Origin: Mycobacterium celatum
Lineage (GTDB): Bacteria; Actinomycetota; Actinomycetes; Mycobacteriales; Mycobacteriaceae
Assembly (NCBI RefSeq): GCF_002101595.1
Contig: NZ_LQOM01000044.1
Coordinates: 1 to 64,000 of the forward strand
Direction of reading: 5' to 3'
DNA: 64,000 nt
Shown here one piece after another: positions 8,075-16,545 of this stretch. Positions within the stretch are counted from its first letter, which is position 1; each line of letters begins with the position of its first letter. The notes below the pieces were generated by a model that did not search any database, was not told where the DNA came from, and saw only the letters and a list, made by a program, of their open reading frames with translations. Position numbers and translations under genes: made by a program.

Positions 8075-8884
8075 ATGACCCACGACGCCGTCTATACCCA
8101 CGGCCACCACGAGTCGGTGCTGCGCTCTCATCGCCAGCGCACGGCGGAGAACTCCGCGGGCTACCTCTTACCGCATCTGCGCCAGGGGATCTCCCTGTTG
8201 GACATTGGCTGCGGGCCCGGGACCATCACCGTCGACCTCGCCGCACGCGTCGCGCCCGGTCAGGTCACCGCCGTCGACATCGCTGACGACGCATTGGCTG
8301 CGGCGCGCTCGGACGCACGGGCGCGCACCCTGAGCAACCTCAGGTTCGCCACAGCCGACGTGCACGCGCTCGAATTCGACGACGGCACATTCGATGTCGT
8401 GCACGCCCATCAAGTGCTGCAGCACGTCGCCGATCCGGTTGCGGCCCTGCGGGAGATGCGACGCGTGTGCGCGCCGGGCGGTATCGTCGCCGCGCGCGAC
8501 GCCGACTACGCCGGATTCACCTGGTATCCGCAACTTCCCACACTCGACCGCTGGCTGGACCTCTACGAGCAGGCGGCTCGCGCCAACGGCGGTGAACCCG
8601 ACGCCGGCCGGCGCCTGCTGTCCTGGGCCCAACAGGCCGGGTTCGGCGACATCACCCCTACCGCCGGAATCTGGTGCTTCGCAACGCCGGACGACCGAGA
8701 CTGGTGGGGTGGCATGTGGGCCGACCGAATTCTCGAGTCGGCCCTGGCCCGCCAGCTCGTCGAGTCAGGGATGGCGACCACTGCAGAACTCACCGAAATC
8801 GCCTCCGCCTGGCGCCAGTGGGCCGCAGCCCCTGACGGCTGGCTGGCGATCCCGCATGGCGAAATCCTCTGCCGGAAGACCTAA
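8075..8884 (+). CDS. SAM-dependent methyltransferase (class I)
   Basis: This 269-residue protein contains the SAM-binding motif LLDIGCGPGTITVDLA (about residues 44-60), the acidic motif II loop VTAVDIADDAL and the motif VVHAHQVLQHVADP. The closest family pattern is the UbiE/Methyltransf_11 type acting on small molecules. The substrate is unknown. It follows the dipeptidase by 19 nt and may share its transcript. Its TAA overlaps tail-to-tail by 4 nt with the SDR gene on the other strand, which leaves no room for a terminator. Confidence 0.85.
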   Translation: MTHDAVYTHGHHESVLRSHRQRTAENSAGYLLPHLRQGISLLDIGCGPGTITVDLAARVAPGQVTAVDIADDALAAARSDARARTLSNLRFATADVHALEFDDGTFDVVHAHQVLQHVADPVAALREMRRVCAPGGIVAARDADYAGFTWYPQLPTLDRWLDLYEQAARANGGEPDAGRRLLSWAQQAGFGDITPTAGIWCFATPDDRDWWGGMWADRILESALARQLVESGMATTAELTEIASAWRQWAAAPDGWLAIPHGEILCRKT

Positions 8885-9687
8885 TCCAAAAACAGGTCCG
8901 GAATCGGCTCTTCTCCGCCGCCATACCGCGACAGGTCGCCGCCAAGCACGTCCGCGTCGATGAAACAGTTGCCGGTCGCCTCTCGTGCGGGACGCGAGAT
9001 GATCTCGACGGCCGCATCGCCCATGATCTCCGGACTGCGCGACGACAACGCGAGCCGGTCGCCGTCGGGCATGTTCGTCACCGCGGCGGTCGCGATATAT
9101 GTCTGCGGCCACAGGCAATTCACCGCGATCCCGTCGTCGGCGTATTCGGCCGCCCAGCCCAGCGACAGCAGCGTCATCCCGTACTTCGACAGCGTGTAGG
9201 CCGTGTGGGCGCCCAGCCAGCGCGGGTTCATGTTGACCGGCGGCGAGATCGTCAGCACATGCGGGTTCGACGAGGTCCGCAGGCGCGGCAGGCAGGTTCG
9301 GGTCAGGAGAAAGGTGCCGCGAATGTTGACCTCTTGCATCAGGTCGAACTTCTTGGCCGAGAGGTTCTCGGTGGGGTCGGTGGCGATCGCGCTGGCGTTG
9401 TTCACGCAGACGTCCACCCCGCCGAACCGCTCGACCGCGGCGTCGACGGCACGCTGCACGTCCTCTTCGCGGCGTACGTCGCCGACAACAGCCAGCGCCT
9501 TGCCGCCGGCGGCTTCCACCTCCGCGGCTGCGGTGTGCACGGTGCCGGGCAACCGGGGATGCGGCTGGTCGGTCTTGGCCAGCAGCACCACGTTGGCACC
9601 TTGCCGGGCGGCGGCGATACCGATCGCCAGGCCGATCCCGCGGCTGGCGCCGGAGATCACCACCGTGCGGTCATGAAAAGTGCTCAT
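8881..9687 (-). CDS. HSDL2-like short-chain dehydrogenase
   Basis: This 268-residue Rossmann protein has SGASRGIGLAIG at the N-terminus, NNASAI near residue 100 and the catalytic pair YTLSKYGM. The additional signatures PHPRLPGTVHTAA and NPHVLTISPPVNMNP are characteristic of the hydroxysteroid-dehydrogenase-like 2 (HSDL2) subgroup, whose substrates are lipid-like or unknown. It is divergent from the B12 mutase genes across 71 nt and may share their control. A GGAGAAGG Shine-Dalgarno precedes the ATG at 9687 on the minus strand. Confidence 0.85.
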   Translation of the reverse strand: MSTFHDRTVVISGASRGIGLAIGIAAARQGANVVLLAKTDQPHPRLPGTVHTAAAEVEAAGGKALAVVGDVRREEDVQRAVDAAVERFGGVDVCVNNASAIATDPTENLSAKKFDLMQEVNIRGTFLLTRTCLPRLRTSSNPHVLTISPPVNMNPRWLGAHTAYTLSKYGMTLLSLGWAAEYADDGIAVNCLWPQTYIATAAVTNMPDGDRLALSSRSPEIMGDAAVEIISRPAREATGNCFIDADVLGGDLSRYGGGEEPIPDLFLD

Positions 9688-9758
9688 CCTTCTCCTTTGG
9701 CCTGGTCAACAGGACCCGGTATTGGCATTCTCTTTTTTTGCAAGTACGTTATCAGTCG

Positions 9759-11336
9759 ATGGATAACCAGACTCAGACCTCATCCGGCATCCCGCTGGAA
9801 CCCGTATACGGGCCGGGGGACCATGGTGCCGAGCCGCCGCCACCGGGCACCTATCCATTCACCCGGGGCAATTTCGCCAGCGGCTACCGCGGCAAGCTCT
9901 GGACGTTTCGGCAGTACTCCGGGTTCGGCACCGCCGAAGAATCCAACCGCCGCTACCGCTACCTGCTGGAGCAGGGCGGAACGGGGTTGTCGGTGGCGCT
10001 GGACCTGCCCACCCAGTGCGGCTTCGACTCCGACGATCCCGAGGTCGGCGAGGAGGTCGGCCGCGTCGGCGTCGCCGTGGACACCCTCGCCGACGCCGAG
10101 ATCCTTTTCGACGGCATCCCGCTGGACAAGATCAGTACCAGCTTCACGATCAACGGCACGGCGGCGATCCTGCTGGCGTTCTACGTTGCCGCCGCCGAGC
10201 GCAAAGGTGTGCCGCGGGCCAAGCTGACCGGGACCATCCAAAACGACATCCTCAAGGAGTACGCATCGCGCGGCACCTGGATCTGGCCGCCCGAGCCGTC
10301 ACTGCGGCTGATCGCCGACACCATCGAGTTCTGCGCCGCGGAAGTCCCCAAGTTCAACGCGATTTCGGTGGCCGGGGCGCATTTCCGCGACGCCGGCGCC
10401 AACGCGGTGCAGGAGATGGCGTTCACACTGGCCGACGGGGTCACCTACTGCGACACCGTGGTCGAACGCGGCCGGATGAGCATCGACGAGTTCGCGCCGC
10501 AGATTTCGTTCTTCTTCTACACCCACGGGGACTTCTTCGAAGAGGTCGCGAAATACCGTGCGGGACGGCGACGTTGGGCGACGATCGTGCGGGAACGCTA
10601 CGGCGCCAAGACGGACAAGGCCTCGATGTTCCGGTTCGGCTGCGTGTGTGGCGGGGCATCACTGTATGCCCCCCAGGCCCACAACAACGTCGTCCGGGTG
10701 GCCTACGAGGCGATGGCTGCGGTGCTCGGCGGAGTCCAATCGATGTTCACCGCCGCCTGGGACGAGCCGTTTGCGCTGCCGACCGAGGAGACGACCACGC
10801 TGGCGCTGCGCACCCAGCAGATCCTGGCCCACGAAACCGGTGTTGCGCGGGTGGCCGATCCGCTCGGCGGCTCCTACTTCGTCGAGGCACTGACCGACGA
10901 GACCGAGGCCCGCATCGTCGAGATCATGGCTGACCTCGAGCAGCACGGCGGAATGGTGCGCGCCATCGAGGACGGCTATCTGCAGGGGCTGATCGCCGAC
11001 GAGGCCTACCGGATCCATAAGGAAATCGAATCCGGTGAGCGGCCGGTGGTCGGAGTCAACCGGTTCGTCACGCCCGAGCCGCCACCCGAGATCGCCACCT
11101 ACGAGCTCGACCCGGAAGGGCGCGATCTGCAACTCAAACGGCTGTCCAAGGTCAAGGCGGAAAGAGATTCGGCCGCAGTGCAATCCAGCCTCGCCGCGTT
11201 GTCGCTCGCTGCCGAAGGGACCGACAATCTCATGCACAAACTGATCGACTGTGCCAATGCCTACTGCACTGTCGGCGAGATGGTCTCCGCGCTCAAAGCG
11301 GTGTGGGGCGAATTCGAACAGCCGGTGGTGTTTTAG
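9759..11336 (+). CDS. B12-dependent acyl-CoA mutase, large subunit, atypical active site
   Basis: This 525-residue protein matches the substrate-binding barrel of methylmalonyl/isobutyryl-CoA mutases (TFRQYSGFGTAEESN at 49-63, NDILKEYASRGTW at 162-174, HNNVVR near 308). Tyr53 and Arg171 align with the two residues that bind the carboxylate in methylmalonyl-CoA mutase. Two near-invariant motifs differ. GYH is GAH at 206-208, and the RxHxQT(S/A)G segment reads RFGCVCGG at 292-299, so the His and Gln that normally contact CoA and substrate are Gly and Val. The family is therefore certain but the substrate is not. The ATG at 9759 is preferred over an in-frame TTG at 9738. The B12 subunit follows without a gap. 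Confidence 0.9.
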   Translation: MDNQTQTSSGIPLEPVYGPGDHGAEPPPPGTYPFTRGNFASGYRGKLWTFRQYSGFGTAEESNRRYRYLLEQGGTGLSVALDLPTQCGFDSDDPEVGEEVGRVGVAVDTLADAEILFDGIPLDKISTSFTINGTAAILLAFYVAAAERKGVPRAKLTGTIQNDILKEYASRGTWIWPPEPSLRLIADTIEFCAAEVPKFNAISVAGAHFRDAGANAVQEMAFTLADGVTYCDTVVERGRMSIDEFAPQISFFFYTHGDFFEEVAKYRAGRRRWATIVRERYGAKTDKASMFRFGCVCGGASLYAPQAHNNVVRVAYEAMAAVLGGVQSMFTAAWDEPFALPTEETTTLALRTQQILAHETGVARVADPLGGSYFVEALTDETEARIVEIMADLEQHGGMVRAIEDGYLQGLIADEAYRIHKEIESGERPVVGVNRFVTPEPPPEIATYELDPEGRDLQLKRLSKVKAERDSAAVQSSLAALSLAAEGTDNLMHKLIDCANAYCTVGEMVSALKAVWGEFEQPVVF

Positions 11337-11762
11337 ATGGCAGTACGCATTCTGGTCGCCAAGCCCGGCCTGGACGGGCATGACCGCGGCGCCAAGATCG
11401 TCGCGCGCACGTTGCGCGACGCCGGCTTCGAGGTGATCTACACCGGCATCCGGCAGCGCATCGAGGACATCGCATCGATCGCCGTGCAGGAAGACGTGGC
11501 ACTCGTCGGGTTGAGCATCCTGTCCGGTGCGCACGTCGCGCTCGCCACCCGCACCATCGAGGCGCTACGGGCGGCCGACGCGGGCGACATCGCTGTGGTC
11601 GTCGGCGGCACGATTCCAGAATCCGACGTACCCAAGCTGCTGGATGCCGGTGCCGCGGCAGTCTTTCCCACCGGGACGCCCCTGGACGTCCTGGTGCGCG
11701 AGATCCGCAAGCTGACCGGCGTCCCCGAACCCACCGAGGAGGAATCGTGCGTCTCGGAGTAA
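11337..11762 (+). CDS. B12-binding small subunit of the mutase
   Basis: This 141-residue protein is a free-standing cobalamin-binding domain. It has the DxHxxG motif in GLDGHDRGAKI (the His replaces dimethylbenzimidazole as lower ligand), LSILSGAH in the second motif and VVVGGTIP in the third. Its size matches the small subunits of isobutyryl-CoA and 2-hydroxyisobutyryl-CoA mutases rather than the fused methylmalonyl-CoA mutase. The ATG abuts the TAG of the large subunit, so the two should be made in equal amounts. Its 3' end overlaps the next gene by 16 nt. Confidence 0.95.
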   Translation: MAVRILVAKPGLDGHDRGAKIVARTLRDAGFEVIYTGIRQRIEDIASIAVQEDVALVGLSILSGAHVALATRTIEALRAADAGDIAVVVGGTIPESDVPKLLDAGAAAVFPTGTPLDVLVREIRKLTGVPEPTEEESCVSE

Positions 11763-12703
11763 TGATCGGCGCCGAGCGTGGCGATTCGGCCCGCAAGGTC
11801 ACCAAGCTGCTCGACGACATCGAGTGGGCCGAGTCCGTGGGCATGGACACCGCCTGGATTCCTCAGGTGCCCAACGACTTCGACGCGCTGACGGCTGTTG
11901 CGCTGATGACGACGCGCACCACCCGGATCGAGCTGGGCACCGCGGTGGTGCCGCTGCAGGCCCAACACCCGATTGCGTTGGCCCGTCAGGCGTTATCGGT
12001 GCATGCCGCTGCCGGGGGGCGGCTGGCGCTTGGTGTGGGGCCATCGCATCACTGGATCATCGGTGACATGCTCGGACTGCCCTACGAGCGGCCGGCCGCC
12101 TACACCCGCGACTACCTCGACGTGCTCGCCGCCGCCTTCAGCGGACCCGGCCCGGTCGACGTCGAGAACGAGACCTTCACGGTGCACAACCCGCTGGACC
12201 TCGCACCGGTGGCTCCGCTGCCGGTGCTGATCGCTGCGCTCGGCCCGGTGATGCTCACGCTCGCGGGAGAGCGCACCGACGGCACCGTGCTGTGGATGGC
12301 CGACGAACGCGCCTGCGCCGAACACGTGGTCCCGCGGATCACCAAGGCCGCCGACAACGCGGGCCGCCCGGCCCCGCGGATCGTTGCCGGGCTTCCCGTG
12401 TGCGTCTGCGCGCCAAGCGAAGTCGACGCAGCCCGGGAGCGCGCCAACCGGATCCTGGGCGAAGCCGAGGTGTCGCCGAACTATCAACGGCTGCTGAGCT
12501 ACGGCGACGCCAAAGACGTCGGCGACATCTGCGCGGCCGGCGACGAGGAGGCCATCCTGGCGCGGTTCCGCCGATTCGCCGACGCCGGGGTGACCGACCT
12601 GTCGGTACGGCTCCTGCCTCTCGGCGACAACCGCGATGAGCTGATCGCGTCCAAACGCCGCACCCGCGAAGTCATTGCGGCGCTGGGCGCCGAGGTGCGA
12701 TGA
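11747..12703 (+). CDS. LLM-class flavin oxidoreductase, probably F420-dependent
   Basis: This 318-residue luciferase-like TIM-barrel protein has the starting strand RLGVMIGAERGD, the segment DTAWIPQVPNDFDALT and the cofactor region GGRLALGVGPSHHW. The overall pattern is that of mycobacterial F420-dependent LLM proteins, which transfer hydride to or from F420 on small ketones, imines or unsaturated substrates. The GTG start lies inside the end of the B12 subunit gene, and the ATGA at 12700 links it to the CoA-transferase gene. It therefore belongs to the mutase operon. The substrate is unknown. Confidence 0.85.
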   Translation: MRLGVMIGAERGDSARKVTKLLDDIEWAESVGMDTAWIPQVPNDFDALTAVALMTTRTTRIELGTAVVPLQAQHPIALARQALSVHAAAGGRLALGVGPSHHWIIGDMLGLPYERPAAYTRDYLDVLAAAFSGPGPVDVENETFTVHNPLDLAPVAPLPVLIAALGPVMLTLAGERTDGTVLWMADERACAEHVVPRITKAADNAGRPAPRIVAGLPVCVCAPSEVDAARERANRILGEAEVSPNYQRLLSYGDAKDVGDICAAGDEEAILARFRRFADAGVTDLSVRLLPLGDNRDELIASKRRTREVIAALGAEVR

Positions 12704-13716
12704 CGGCGCCGCTCGCCGGTATCCGGATCCTGGAGGTCGGCACCATGCTGGCCGGTCCGTACGCGACCATGCTGTTGGCCGACCTCGGCGCGCAGGTCAC
12801 CAAGATCGAGCCGCCCGGCGGCGAGATCTCCCGGAAGGTCAGCGACAGCTATTTCGCCAGCCTGAATCGCAACAAGGACAGCATCCGACTGGACCTCAAC
12901 TCTCAAGAGGGCCAAGGCAGACTGGGCCAGCTCGTCGCGGAATCCCATGCGCTGCTGGTCAATCTGAAACCGTCGGCGATCCGCCGGCTCGGCCTCACCT
13001 ACGAGGCGCTGCGCCGCTACAACGAGCGGATCGTCTGTGTCGCGATCACCGGTTTCGGGCTGAACGGCGGCGACGACCCGGCGTTCGACTACGTCGTGCA
13101 GGCTGCTACCGGGGTGGCGGCGTTGACCGGTGATCCCGACGGGCCGCCGACCCTGCCGGGCTACTCCTCGGCGGACAATTCCACCGGTCTCGCGGCGGCG
13201 CTCGGGCTGCTGGCACAGATCGTGTCCGGCCGCGGCGGTCAAGTGGATGTGTCGCTGCGCGACGTGATGCTCTCTCAGCTCAACTACCACGCGTCGGCGT
13301 ATCTCAACGACGGCGTCGAGCCCCAGCGCCGAGCCTACGGTGCACACTCGTATTACGTTCCCGCACAGATGTTCTCGACCGCCGACGGCTACCTTGCGCT
13401 GTTCATCACCCACGACGGGTTCTGGAAATCGTTCGCGGGTGAGGCCGGTATCGCGGGCTTCGAGACGATGGCCGAGCGGGTGGCGCGAGCCGACGAGGTG
13501 CGCGCGGTGGTCGCGGCGGCGTTGGCCACCGACACCGCTGTGAGTTGGGAAGCCCGACTGCGTCCCCTCGGCATACCTGCAGCTGCTGTGCGCACACTGC
13601 CCGAGGCGTTGAAGGCCACCCCGGAGATCGTTGTCACTGCGGGAGATTTCCGCCTGGTCGGCAACCCGATCCGTATCGCCGACTATCAGCCGGACTACCG
13701 CCCGCCGCCGAAGTAG
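12700..13716 (+). CDS. Class III (CaiB/BaiF-type) acyl-CoA transferase
   Basis: This 338-residue protein begins with the class III signature GIRILEVGTMLAGPYATMLL. LADLGAQVTKIEPPGG follows, and the presumed catalytic Asp lies in YSSADNSTGL (about residue 160). Enzymes of this family move CoA between carboxylic acids through an aspartyl-CoA thioester. At the end of the mutase operon (4-nt ATGA overlap with the LLM gene) it could activate the mutase substrate or release its product. It is somewhat shorter than typical 380-400-residue members, so part of the small domain may be reduced. Confidence 0.85.
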   Translation: MTAPLAGIRILEVGTMLAGPYATMLLADLGAQVTKIEPPGGEISRKVSDSYFASLNRNKDSIRLDLNSQEGQGRLGQLVAESHALLVNLKPSAIRRLGLTYEALRRYNERIVCVAITGFGLNGGDDPAFDYVVQAATGVAALTGDPDGPPTLPGYSSADNSTGLAAALGLLAQIVSGRGGQVDVSLRDVMLSQLNYHASAYLNDGVEPQRRAYGAHSYYVPAQMFSTADGYLALFITHDGFWKSFAGEAGIAGFETMAERVARADEVRAVVAAALATDTAVSWEARLRPLGIPAAAVRTLPEALKATPEIVVTAGDFRLVGNPIRIADYQPDYRPPPK

Positions 13717-13719
13717 ACC

Positions 13720-13775
13720 GAGCAGACGCGAAAGTCCCCGCACGCACGGCGTGTCTGGGCGTCTTACGTCTGCTC
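13720..13775. terminator. Convergent-gene hairpin (GAGCAGACG family)
   Basis: GAGCAGACG at 13720-13728 pairs with CGTCTGCTC at 13767-13775 across a 38-nt loop. It sits between the stops of the CoA-transferase gene (+) and the LysR gene (-), and its right arm lies in the end of lysR. The same GAGCAGAC arm recurs at 27571-27626. There is no T-tract, as is usual in mycobacteria. Confidence 0.55.
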
Positions 13776-14666
13776 AGGCGTCCCGGTGAGGTAGGTCTCG
13801 GCCAGCTTGCGAAACGCCGCCACCAACCGGCTGCGGTCACCGGCACGGCTGGCCAGCACGACGTGGCTGGGCTCGACGCCCTCCAAAGGAATCGCGGTGA
13901 TGTCGGGGCGAATGGCGTTGGCGTGCATCCCGGCCGAGATAACCACCGCCTGCCCGGACGCGATCAGTTCGAACTTGTCCTCCAGCGCGTCGATAAACGG
14001 TCCATCGGGTGCGCGCCGCCCGCCGGGCCGCGGTTCGGCGCGCCAGAACGCACTCCACACCGGATCGGAATCGCGTATCCGCGGCATGGGCTCGTCGGCA
14101 ATGTCGTCGAGAGTGACAAATTCCTTGCCCGCCAAACGATGATCTGTCGGCACCAGCAGCACCCGAGGCTCGTCGTAGAGGATCGTCACATGCAGCTGGT
14201 CGGTCGGAAAAGGCAGCCTAGTCACCACCGCGTCTACCCGATGGTCGAGCAACGCCGCACGCGGTTGATCCCAATCCACATGGACCGCACGCACATCCGC
14301 GTCAGGATGCCGACGGCGCAATTCGCGCACCGCCGGCGTGACGATTACTCCCATTGTGTAGCCGATGGTGACGCGGCTGGGCTCGGCGGCAGCGCGGGCC
14401 TGCGCCGCGGCCTGCCCGGCTGATCGCAGCAGTGCCTTGGCCCGCGGCAAGAACACTTCGCCCGCTTCCGTGAGCTTGCTGCCCTGCGGAGTGCGGTCCA
14501 GCAGGCGTGCGCCCACTTGCTGTTCCAGCCGGCGTATTTGCCGGCTCAACGACGGCTGTGCCACCCGCAGGGCAGCGGCGGCGCGGCCGAAGTGCCGATG
14601 GTCGGCCACCACAACGAAGTACCGGACCAACCGCAAATCGAGGTCGGCCGCTGGCAGCTCGGACAT
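13764..14666 (-). CDS. LysR-family transcriptional regulator
   Basis: This 300-residue protein has an N-terminal winged helix (RLVRYFVVVADHRHFGRAA, then QPSLSRQIRRLEQQVGARLL) and a C-terminal periplasmic-binding-like sensor domain from about residue 90. It starts at the ATG at 14666, just before the conserved helix, because the longer frame would add 35 unconserved residues. It is divergent from the NAD-epimerase gene at 14832, the usual LysR arrangement. That gene and the LLM gene after it are the likeliest targets. The effector is unknown. Confidence 0.9.
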   Translation of the reverse strand: MSELPAADLDLRLVRYFVVVADHRHFGRAAAALRVAQPSLSRQIRRLEQQVGARLLDRTPQGSKLTEAGEVFLPRAKALLRSAGQAAAQARAAAEPSRVTIGYTMGVIVTPAVRELRRRHPDADVRAVHVDWDQPRAALLDHRVDAVVTRLPFPTDQLHVTILYDEPRVLLVPTDHRLAGKEFVTLDDIADEPMPRIRDSDPVWSAFWRAEPRPGGRRAPDGPFIDALEDKFELIASGQAVVISAGMHANAIRPDITAIPLEGVEPSHVVLASRAGDRSRLVAAFRKLAETYLTGTPEQT

Positions 14667-14831
14667 ACGTCGATCGTAACGCTGCCTACCCGCCGATCGG
14701 CAGCCAATACACCGGTTGAACTTTGGTGATACCTGAAAGGCATTGAATGATGCGAAACAGATCTTGGACAATGTGCAACGTTCGGCTGCACCGTTGACTC
14801 ATCTACCGACTGTTAGGTCAAGGAGTACATC

Positions 14832-15713
14832 ATGCGCGTCTTTGTCACCGGCGCAACAGGGTTCATCGGCTCGGCGGTCGTTCGGGAGCTCATCGACGCT
14901 GGCCATCAGGTCGTCGGTCTTGCCCGTTCGGATGCGACCGCCACATCATTGACAGCCGCGGGCGCCGAAGTGCACCGCGGAGACCTCGACAACCTGGGCA
15001 GTTTGCGCGATGGTGCGGCTGCCGCCGACGGCGTCGTCCACACCGCGTTCATTCACGACTTCTCCGACTACGCCGGTGCGGCACAGACGGATCGTCGTGC
15101 GATCGAGGCGATGGGCGAGGCGCTCGTCGAGTCCGATCGCCCGTTCGTGGTCGCGTCCGGTATCGCCGTTTCCACGCCAGGTCGCGCGGCGACCGAAGAA
15201 GATGCCGCCGACCCGGGCTTCCCACGCGCCTCCGAGGAAGCACTGTCGTTCGCCGACCGCGGCGTGCGCGTCTCGGTGGTGCGGCTGCCACCGTCGGTAC
15301 ACGGCACCGGCGATCACGGTTTCGTTCCGCAGCTCATCGCCACCGCACGCGTCAAGGGTGTCTCGGCCTACCCCGGCGACGGATCCAACCGCTGGCCCGC
15401 CGTGCACCGGCTCGACGCCGCCCACCTGTTCAGGCTGGCCCTAGAAGGCGCTCCGGCCGGTGCGCGGCTGCACGCAGTCGGCGACGCGGGTGTGCCCGTT
15501 CGCGATATTGCCGAGGTCATCGGCCGGCATCTAGGGCTGCCGGTGAATTCCATTGCCGCAGAGCGCGCTTTCGATCACTTCGGCTTCATCGGCGGAATTT
15601 TCGCGATGGACCTCCCTGCTTCGAGCACCCTTACCCAAAACCGGCTGGACTGGCACCCCGTACAGCCGGGGCTCATCGACGACCTCGAAACGGGCCACTA
15701 CTTTAAGGACTGA
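14832..15713 (+). CDS. NAD-dependent epimerase/dehydratase-family (atypical SDR) protein
   Basis: This 293-residue protein opens with RVFVTGATGFIGSAVVREL, the atypical-SDR glycine motif (TGATGFIG). Later segments such as VVRLPPSVHGTGDHG fit the nucleoside-diphosphate-sugar epimerase-like branch that reduces diverse carbonyls. The usual Tyr-x3-Lys is not obvious. AAGGAGTACATC precedes the ATG. It is divergent from lysR and is followed after 2 nt by an LLM gene, so the two form a probable LysR-controlled pair. Confidence 0.85.
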   Translation: MRVFVTGATGFIGSAVVRELIDAGHQVVGLARSDATATSLTAAGAEVHRGDLDNLGSLRDGAAAADGVVHTAFIHDFSDYAGAAQTDRRAIEAMGEALVESDRPFVVASGIAVSTPGRAATEEDAADPGFPRASEEALSFADRGVRVSVVRLPPSVHGTGDHGFVPQLIATARVKGVSAYPGDGSNRWPAVHRLDAAHLFRLALEGAPAGARLHAVGDAGVPVRDIAEVIGRHLGLPVNSIAAERAFDHFGFIGGIFAMDLPASSTLTQNRLDWHPVQPGLIDDLETGHYFKD

Positions 15714-15715
15714 CC

Positions 15716-16447
15716 ATGAAACACTCATTGGGAACGGTCGGTGTATGTCTACCGGTCTCGTTCACCAGCACCCCCTCAACCGACCTGCAGCGCCAGGCAG
15801 TGGCCAGGCTGGAAGAAGCCGGCTATCAAGCTACTTGGACCAACGAAGTGATTGGTAAGGATGCCCTCGTGCAACTGGCGGTTCTGCTGGCTGCCACCGA
15901 GAGGATGGTGTTCGGCACCTGCGTCGCCAATATCTGGGCCCGGCCAGCGCAGACCATGCACGCCGCGGCGGCTCAACTGGCCCAAGCGTTTCCGGGCAGG
16001 TTCGTCCTCGGCCTGGGCGTGGGGTACCCGGAGCAAGCGACCAGCGTCGGCCGGGAGTTCGGCAGCCCGCTGGCAACGATGCGCGACTATCTGGACCGAA
16101 TGGACGACCCGGCCTGGCCACCCGCGCCAGATGTGGCCTACCCCCGGATCATTGCCGCCAACCGCCCAAAAATGGTCGCGCTCGCGGGCGAGATCGCGGA
16201 TGGCGCGTTACCGGCCATGCTGCCCCCGGAATCCACCGCGCAGGTCAGGCGGACGATCGGTCCGGACAAGCTCCTAGTGGTCGGGGTGCAGGCAGACCCG
16301 GACGACCCCGAGGCCGTCGCGACCAAGGTTTGCGAACACCGGTCCGCCGGTGCGGATCACGTGACCCTGCTGTTGCCGGTCGGCAGCGACTTCGAAGCGG
16401 GAATCGACCAACTCGAGCAACTCGCCCCGGCAGTTGTCAGTTGTTAG
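15716..16447 (+). CDS. LLM-class flavin oxidoreductase
   Basis: This 243-residue luciferase-like protein has GTVGVCLPV at the N-terminus, TWTNEVIGKDALVQLA, and FPGRFVLGLGVGYPEQA, which matches the flavin/F420 phosphate-binding region of short LLM proteins found in mycobacteria. It is shorter than the 300-residue norm and lacks part of the insertion region. The ATG lies 2 nt after the epimerase stop, so it is co-transcribed and translationally coupled. The substrate is unknown. Confidence 0.8.
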   Translation: MKHSLGTVGVCLPVSFTSTPSTDLQRQAVARLEEAGYQATWTNEVIGKDALVQLAVLLAATERMVFGTCVANIWARPAQTMHAAAAQLAQAFPGRFVLGLGVGYPEQATSVGREFGSPLATMRDYLDRMDDPAWPPAPDVAYPRIIAANRPKMVALAGEIADGALPAMLPPESTAQVRRTIGPDKLLVVGVQADPDDPEAVATKVCEHRSAGADHVTLLLPVGSDFEAGIDQLEQLAPAVVSC

Positions 16448-16519
16448 GGCCGGGCGAAGCAGGCGGCTGCGTCTGCTCGTAGCGCCGCGACGGCCAGTCT
16501 TCTTTGGCCCTTGTGCTAG

Positions 16520-16537
16520 TAGAACGTTTTATATAAT
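16520..16537 (+). promoter_or_regulatory. Promoter with perfect TATAAT, probable leaderless start
   Basis: TATAAT at 16532-16537 is a perfect SigA -10 hexamer, eight bases before the ATG of the enoyl-CoA hydratase gene. Transcription would start at or within a base or two of the start codon, giving a leaderless message, a common type in mycobacteria. TAGAACGTTTTATA at 16520-16533 covers the -10 and could be an operator. Confidence 0.5.
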
Positions 16538-16545
16538 CTGCGTGG

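Noticed and set aside
9688..9758. Cobalamin riboswitch before the mutase
   Set aside because: The divergent gap is only 71 nt, too short for a B12 riboswitch, and no B12-box sequence is seen.
9738..9758. TTG start at 9738 for the mutase
   Set aside because: The seven extra residues are not family-like and the ATG at 9759 is the more conventional start.
12499..13743. 414-residue minus-strand frame opposite the CoA-transferase gene
   Set aside because: It is a codon-position shadow of a well-supported gene and has no recognisable domain.
16520..16533. KstR-type box
   Set aside because: TAGAACGTTTTATA matches TnnAACnnGTTnnA only with a mismatch in the right half and it overlaps the -10 hexamer. 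This is not enough to call KstR control.
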